DNA of 64,000 nucleotides from Candidatus Tectimicrobiota bacterium. Its GTDB lineage: Bacteria; JACPUC01. Position 1 is the stretch's first letter. Each line of letters starts with the position of its first letter. The stretch spans positions 1-64,000 of the forward strand of contig JACPUC010000011.1 of the NCBI GenBank assembly GCA_016192455.1. Reading direction: 5' to 3'. This document shows, piece after piece, positions 59,989-64,000 of the stretch. Made by a program: the position numbers and the translations under genes. Under the pieces are notes generated by a model. The model saw nothing but the letters and a program-made list of their open reading frames with translations. It was not told the DNA's origin and did not search any database.

Positions 59989-61617
59989 ATGGCTATAATC
60001 ATGATTCCACAGGAAATTGCAGAGAATCTGAAGGACACACGCGAGCAACAAACCGTTGTGGGTCCCCTCGTCGTTTACCTCATGAGAATTGGGTGGCGCC
60101 GGGATCAGATAGTTTTCGGTAGATCTGAGTGGCGCGTGCCAAAAAGTCCGTCGGAAGCGACAAGACGAGAAAAAGGGCAATCTTTTAACGGCTTTCCCGT
60201 TGACATTGCCATTTTTGACGACCCGTCGACGGTCGGAGACCCTCGCCACCTACTTTTCATAGTTGAGTGCAAGCCGGAAACCGAAACCGCCGGGGTCTCA
60301 CAGCTCGAATGGTACTTTGGCAGTGAGCCGCATGTGCAACTCGGTATCTGGGCAAATAACCCAACGGCCAGCGCCTCCGCGATCTTTCTCTACCGAGAAG
60401 CTGACGGTCGGCTCGTCCTGAAGCGCCGAAAAATAAATGATTTACCACGGCCAGACGTTGCGATACGTTTGGTGAGCGAGCGACTTACCTTCGGTGACCT
60501 AATCACGCCAACTGACATTATTCTGAAGAAAATGATGGAGGACCTGCTCGATAAAATTGCAATTAGCGATAGTAATGTCACACGACGAGAGGACCAACTT
60601 GACCAAGTTTGCAACCTCCTTCTCTTGAAGCTAGAAAGCGACAAAGAGGGAAAGTCCGACCCGTCAGCGCCTGTCTTCTTTCGGCCAATGGAGTCAGCGG
60701 CGAGGACGGCGACGGGCATTCGCGCGCGTTACAGAAACTTCGTCGACCTCTATCCTGAGGTTTTTGTCACGGAGCAAGACAAGACGCTGCGCTTCAGTGA
60801 CGGGACGCTCGCGTCCTGTGTGGAACAACTGTCCGGGCTGAAGCTGATCGACCTTGGCGTTTCGACCATCTCCCTCGCGTTTCAGGTCCTTCGGAGCGAG
60901 GCATTAAAGCAGGGTGAAGGCCAATATTTTACGCCACAAGCAGTTATTGAAGCCGGTGTTCGCCTTATGGAGATCGAGTTCCAGGACCTCATACTTGATC
61001 CCGCGTGCGGAACGGGTGGTTTCCTGGTCGAGGCCATGCTTGAGATGCAACGTACCCACCCCACGATGCCTCTCGACGAGCTTTCCCGTTGGGCACAGAC
61101 GCACGTTTTTGGGATCGACAAAGACGCAATCGGCGTAAAGCTGACCAAAGCCATTATGCAAATTGCTGGCGACGGTTCGGCGCATTGTGTTCGTGGTGAT
61201 TCAATCCGCACACACAATTGGTCGCGTGATTTTCCACACCTAGCACACGCGAACTTTAAGGACAATCGTTTCACGGTTATTACCACCAACCCACCCTTTG
61301 GGAAGAATCTGAGGATAGCTGCTCAGGATAGCCGTCTTGCGACGCTTGAACTCGCGAAGAAAGGGACCAATACGTACTCCGACTTAGAGATTGGCCTATT
61401 GTTTCTTGAACGCGCTTACCACTGGTTGAAGAAGGGCGGTCGGCTAGGGATCATTCTGCCAGAGACATATTTCTTTTCCCCGAACTATAGCTTTGTATTC
61501 GACTGGATTAAGACCCGTTTCAGACCGCTCATTGTGGTGAACATTCCCATGGAAGCCTTCCAAGGCTTTTGCCGGGCCAAAACAAATTTCTATATATTTG
61601 AGAAGATTGGCCAATGA
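59989..61617 (+). CDS. Fused restriction-modification protein: HSDR_N-like PD-(D/E)XK domain plus N6-adenine methylase
   Basis: N-terminal VDIAIFDDPSTVGDPRHLLFIVECKPE; methylase motif I LDPACGTGGFLVEAM and motif IV TNPPFG. Confidence 0.88.
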   Translation: MAIIMIPQEIAENLKDTREQQTVVGPLVVYLMRIGWRRDQIVFGRSEWRVPKSPSEATRREKGQSFNGFPVDIAIFDDPSTVGDPRHLLFIVECKPETETAGVSQLEWYFGSEPHVQLGIWANNPTASASAIFLYREADGRLVLKRRKINDLPRPDVAIRLVSERLTFGDLITPTDIILKKMMEDLLDKIAISDSNVTRREDQLDQVCNLLLLKLESDKEGKSDPSAPVFFRPMESAARTATGIRARYRNFVDLYPEVFVTEQDKTLRFSDGTLASCVEQLSGLKLIDLGVSTISLAFQVLRSEALKQGEGQYFTPQAVIEAGVRLMEIEFQDLILDPACGTGGFLVEAMLEMQRTHPTMPLDELSRWAQTHVFGIDKDAIGVKLTKAIMQIAGDGSAHCVRGDSIRTHNWSRDFPHLAHANFKDNRFTVITTNPPFGKNLRIAAQDSRLATLELAKKGTNTYSDLEIGLLFLERAYHWLKKGGRLGIILPETYFFSPNYSFVFDWIKTRFRPLIVVNIPMEAFQGFCRAKTNFYIFEKIGQ

Positions 61618-61627
61618 TAGGCGCGCT

Positions 61628-62656
61628 ATGACAAAAGTGGTTTTCCTGAATCCGAGTACCTGCGGCATTTACAAGGACGGTGGCACCCGGTACAAGACCG
61701 ACCCGTCGAGTGGCAAAAGGACAATCGAGGTAGACAACGAATTGATTGAGCATGTGAACGCCTACCTCGACGGTCAACTTCCAACAGGCGCGGCCAAGGT
61801 TGAACTTGACTTGATCTTTGGTCGGCAAGTGCTCGTCCCGACTTATTATGACAACCGCTATAATGAGAAGATCAAGGAATTTCTTGAAAAGGAATGCCTT
61901 GATGGTATCACACTTGGTGAGCTGATTGAAGGTCGCATCATCCATATGCGCTATGGACATGGCAGCCCTGGGAACGATCAGCGTTCGGGGCATATCCCGT
62001 ACGTGAAAGTGTCGGACGTTCGTGGGCTACGGATTAACATCAACCCGACGAATCTCGTTAGTGAGAGTGTTGCTAAGAGGTTTTGGCGGGGGACTGACAG
62101 CGGCCTTACAGCGTGGGACCTCATCACCCCTAATCGGGCCAGCAGCAACATCGGCGAGTTTGCAATTCTCCTTCCTGGCGAAGAGCGGATCGTGATCACC
62201 AAAGAGGTGTTCGTTTTGCGCGTTATAGATTCAACACTACTCGATCCCTTTTATCTACTCTGGGCTCTGTCGCTGAAAGCAGTGCGTGATCAGTGGCATC
62301 GGATTGCCCTAATGCAGACAAACCGAGAGGATTGTGGGTTGCGATTTCGCGAAGTGCTTTTACCGAAACCTATGAATAAGGCATGGGCAGAGAAGGTCTC
62401 TGAACCCTTCCGTAGCTACTTTACGAGAATCTCTAATGCAAAGTCGGCATTTATTGATCGGGTTCGGAGTAGTCAGTACCAGTATGTCGCGAACGTGATT
62501 TCTGCATTGCCGCTTACGATGGCTGAGGTTAATGAATCTGAGTCCGAAGCTGAAGGCACAGTAGCGGAAATAGAGGCTCTAAAGCGTCCGCTGCCGGGCG
62601 TGAAATCTTCGCGGGGGCGAGGTGCGCCGCGGGGCAGGAGAAGAGAATGGAGCTGA
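61628..62656 (+). CDS. Restriction-modification specificity (S)-like subunit
   Basis: TRD-like IPYVKVSDVRGLRININPTNLVSESVAKRF...; follows the methylase; C-terminal ~20 aa encoded by high-GC host-like DNA. Confidence 0.75.
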   Translation: MTKVVFLNPSTCGIYKDGGTRYKTDPSSGKRTIEVDNELIEHVNAYLDGQLPTGAAKVELDLIFGRQVLVPTYYDNRYNEKIKEFLEKECLDGITLGELIEGRIIHMRYGHGSPGNDQRSGHIPYVKVSDVRGLRININPTNLVSESVAKRFWRGTDSGLTAWDLITPNRASSNIGEFAILLPGEERIVITKEVFVLRVIDSTLLDPFYLLWALSLKAVRDQWHRIALMQTNREDCGLRFREVLLPKPMNKAWAEKVSEPFRSYFTRISNAKSAFIDRVRSSQYQYVANVISALPLTMAEVNESESEAEGTVAEIEALKRPLPGVKSSRGRGAPRGRRREWS

Positions 62657-63519
62657 GTGGTTTCCTCCAACTCGTGGTTGCCGGCATTCTCCTCGGAGCC
62701 CAGTACGCCCTCATCTCGATCGGCATGACCCTCATCTTCGGCGTCATGCGCCTCTTCTCCTTCGCCCACGGCGGCTTCTTCGTCCTGGCGGCCTACCTGA
62801 CCTTCCAAGGAAACATGGTGATGGGGCTGCCGTTCTTCCTGGCGGCGGCCCTGACCGCCGTGCTGATGTTCGGCGTCGGCATGCTGGTCGACCACGTCTT
62901 CATCCGGCCGATCCGCAGGCGCGTGGGGGCGGTGGTGGTCGCCACGCTGATGCTGGCGTTCATCCTGCAGGAGGGGACGAAGGTCGTGTGGGGGACTGAT
63001 TTCCACACCTTCCGTCCCTTCCTGACGGGGACCGCGAGCCTCTGGGAGGTGCGCTTCGAGTACCAGCGCAGCGTCACCTTCTTCATCAGCATGGCGGTGA
63101 TCGGCGGCTTTCACCTCTACCTGAAGTGGAGCCGCTTCGGGCGGGCGATGCGCATGGTGGCCCAGGACCGCGATGCGGCCCAGCTCCTCGGCATCAACGT
63201 CAACCGCGTGTACCTGGTGAGCTTCGGGCTGTCGGCGGCCTTCGCGGGCCTGGCGGCTTCCTTCGTCACGCCGCTCGAGGTGCTCTACCCGGCGATGGGA
63301 ACGGAGTACCTCCTCATCGCCATGGCCGTCATGCTGCTGGCCGGGCTGGGACGCATCAACGGCTGCATCGCCACGGGCTTCATCTTCGGCATCATTCAGA
63401 ACTTCACCGGCTACTTCCTGAGTCCCAAGCTGGCCATCGTCAGCATCTTCATCGTCCTCATCCTGGTGCTCCTCTGCCGTCCCACCGGCCTCTTCCGCGG
63501 CGAGGTCTTGGGAGTCTGA
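62647..63519 (+). CDS. livH: Branched-chain amino acid ABC transporter permease LivH
   Basis: QYALISIGMTLIFGVMRLFSFAHGGFFVLAAYL...AVMLLAGLGRINGCIATGFIFG. Confidence 0.92.
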   Translation: MELSGFLQLVVAGILLGAQYALISIGMTLIFGVMRLFSFAHGGFFVLAAYLTFQGNMVMGLPFFLAAALTAVLMFGVGMLVDHVFIRPIRRRVGAVVVATLMLAFILQEGTKVVWGTDFHTFRPFLTGTASLWEVRFEYQRSVTFFISMAVIGGFHLYLKWSRFGRAMRMVAQDRDAAQLLGINVNRVYLVSFGLSAAFAGLAASFVTPLEVLYPAMGTEYLLIAMAVMLLAGLGRINGCIATGFIFGIIQNFTGYFLSPKLAIVSIFIVLILVLLCRPTGLFRGEVLGV

Positions 63520-63522
63520 TCC

Positions 63523-64000
63523 ATGCTGGACGAGCGCGAACCCCAGCCGGCGGAACCGCGCGGCGCAGGCGGCGGGCGGGGCTGGATGTGGAGGGCGGGG
63601 CTGATCGCCGCGGCATTCGCCGCGCCGCTCTTTCTCAATGATCTCTGGCTCTACCTCCTGGTGATCGTCAATATCTGGGCGCTCCTCGCCGTAACCTGGG
63701 GGTTCAAGATCGCCGTCGTCGGCCTCATTGACCTGGGCCACGCGGTCTTCTTCGGCGCCGGCGCTTACGCCACGGCCTTCCTCACCACTCGCTTCGGGGT
63801 TGATCCCTGGCTGGCGCTCGCGGGCTCCGGTTTCGTCGCCGTGCTGGTCGGCCTGGTGGTGGCGCTGCCCGCGCTCCGCCTGATCGGCGGCTACCTGGCC
63901 ATCCTGACCCTCGCCTACTCGGAGGCGATGCGCATCTTCGCCACCACCGCCAGGGACTACACCGGCGCCGAGGAGGGCATCCGCGACATCCCCCCGCTCC
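63523..64000 (+). CDS. livM: Branched-chain amino acid ABC transporter permease LivM (partial, runs off right edge)
   Basis: MLDEREPQPAEPRG...LAVTWGFKIAVVGLIDLGHAVFFGAGAYATAFLTTRFGVDPWLAL... Confidence 0.9.
   Translation, partial: MLDEREPQPAEPRGAGGGRGWMWRAGLIAAAFAAPLFLNDLWLYLLVIVNIWALLAVTWGFKIAVVGLIDLGHAVFFGAGAYATAFLTTRFGVDPWLALAGSGFVAVLVGLVVALPALRLIGGYLAILTLAYSEAMRIFATTARDYTGAEEGIRDIPPL

Overview
A GC-rich bacterial (probably metagenome-derived) contig. It carries an ABC-transporter-rich core with two branched-chain amino-acid (liv) clusters, several NMT1/TauT-like substrate-binding proteins, and carbon, redox and pyrimidine genes. Accessory blocks lie at both ends. The left end is a decayed defence/TA island: tandem HEPN-MNT genes, an orphan MNT gene, a PglX-like methylase remnant, and an IS1182-like transposase remnant truncating a HEPN gene. 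The right end has an AT-richer restriction-modification insertion (fused nuclease-methylase plus S subunit) inside a liv operon. The most notable signal is a convergent pair of redox genes at 8.07-9.23 kb, an OsmC-like and an AhpD-like protein. Each is split by a single in-frame TGA at its conserved redox-Cys position, and each has a short hairpin with a bacterial SECIS-like loop just downstream. These are two adjacent candidate selenoproteins that a standard ORF track breaks into four pieces. Other points are several families of dispersed palindromic intergenic repeats, a partial pyrD duplication, two unannotated small ORFs, and a duplicated substrate-binding protein with a duplicated leader. 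All calls come from reading sequence and translations; no searches were run.
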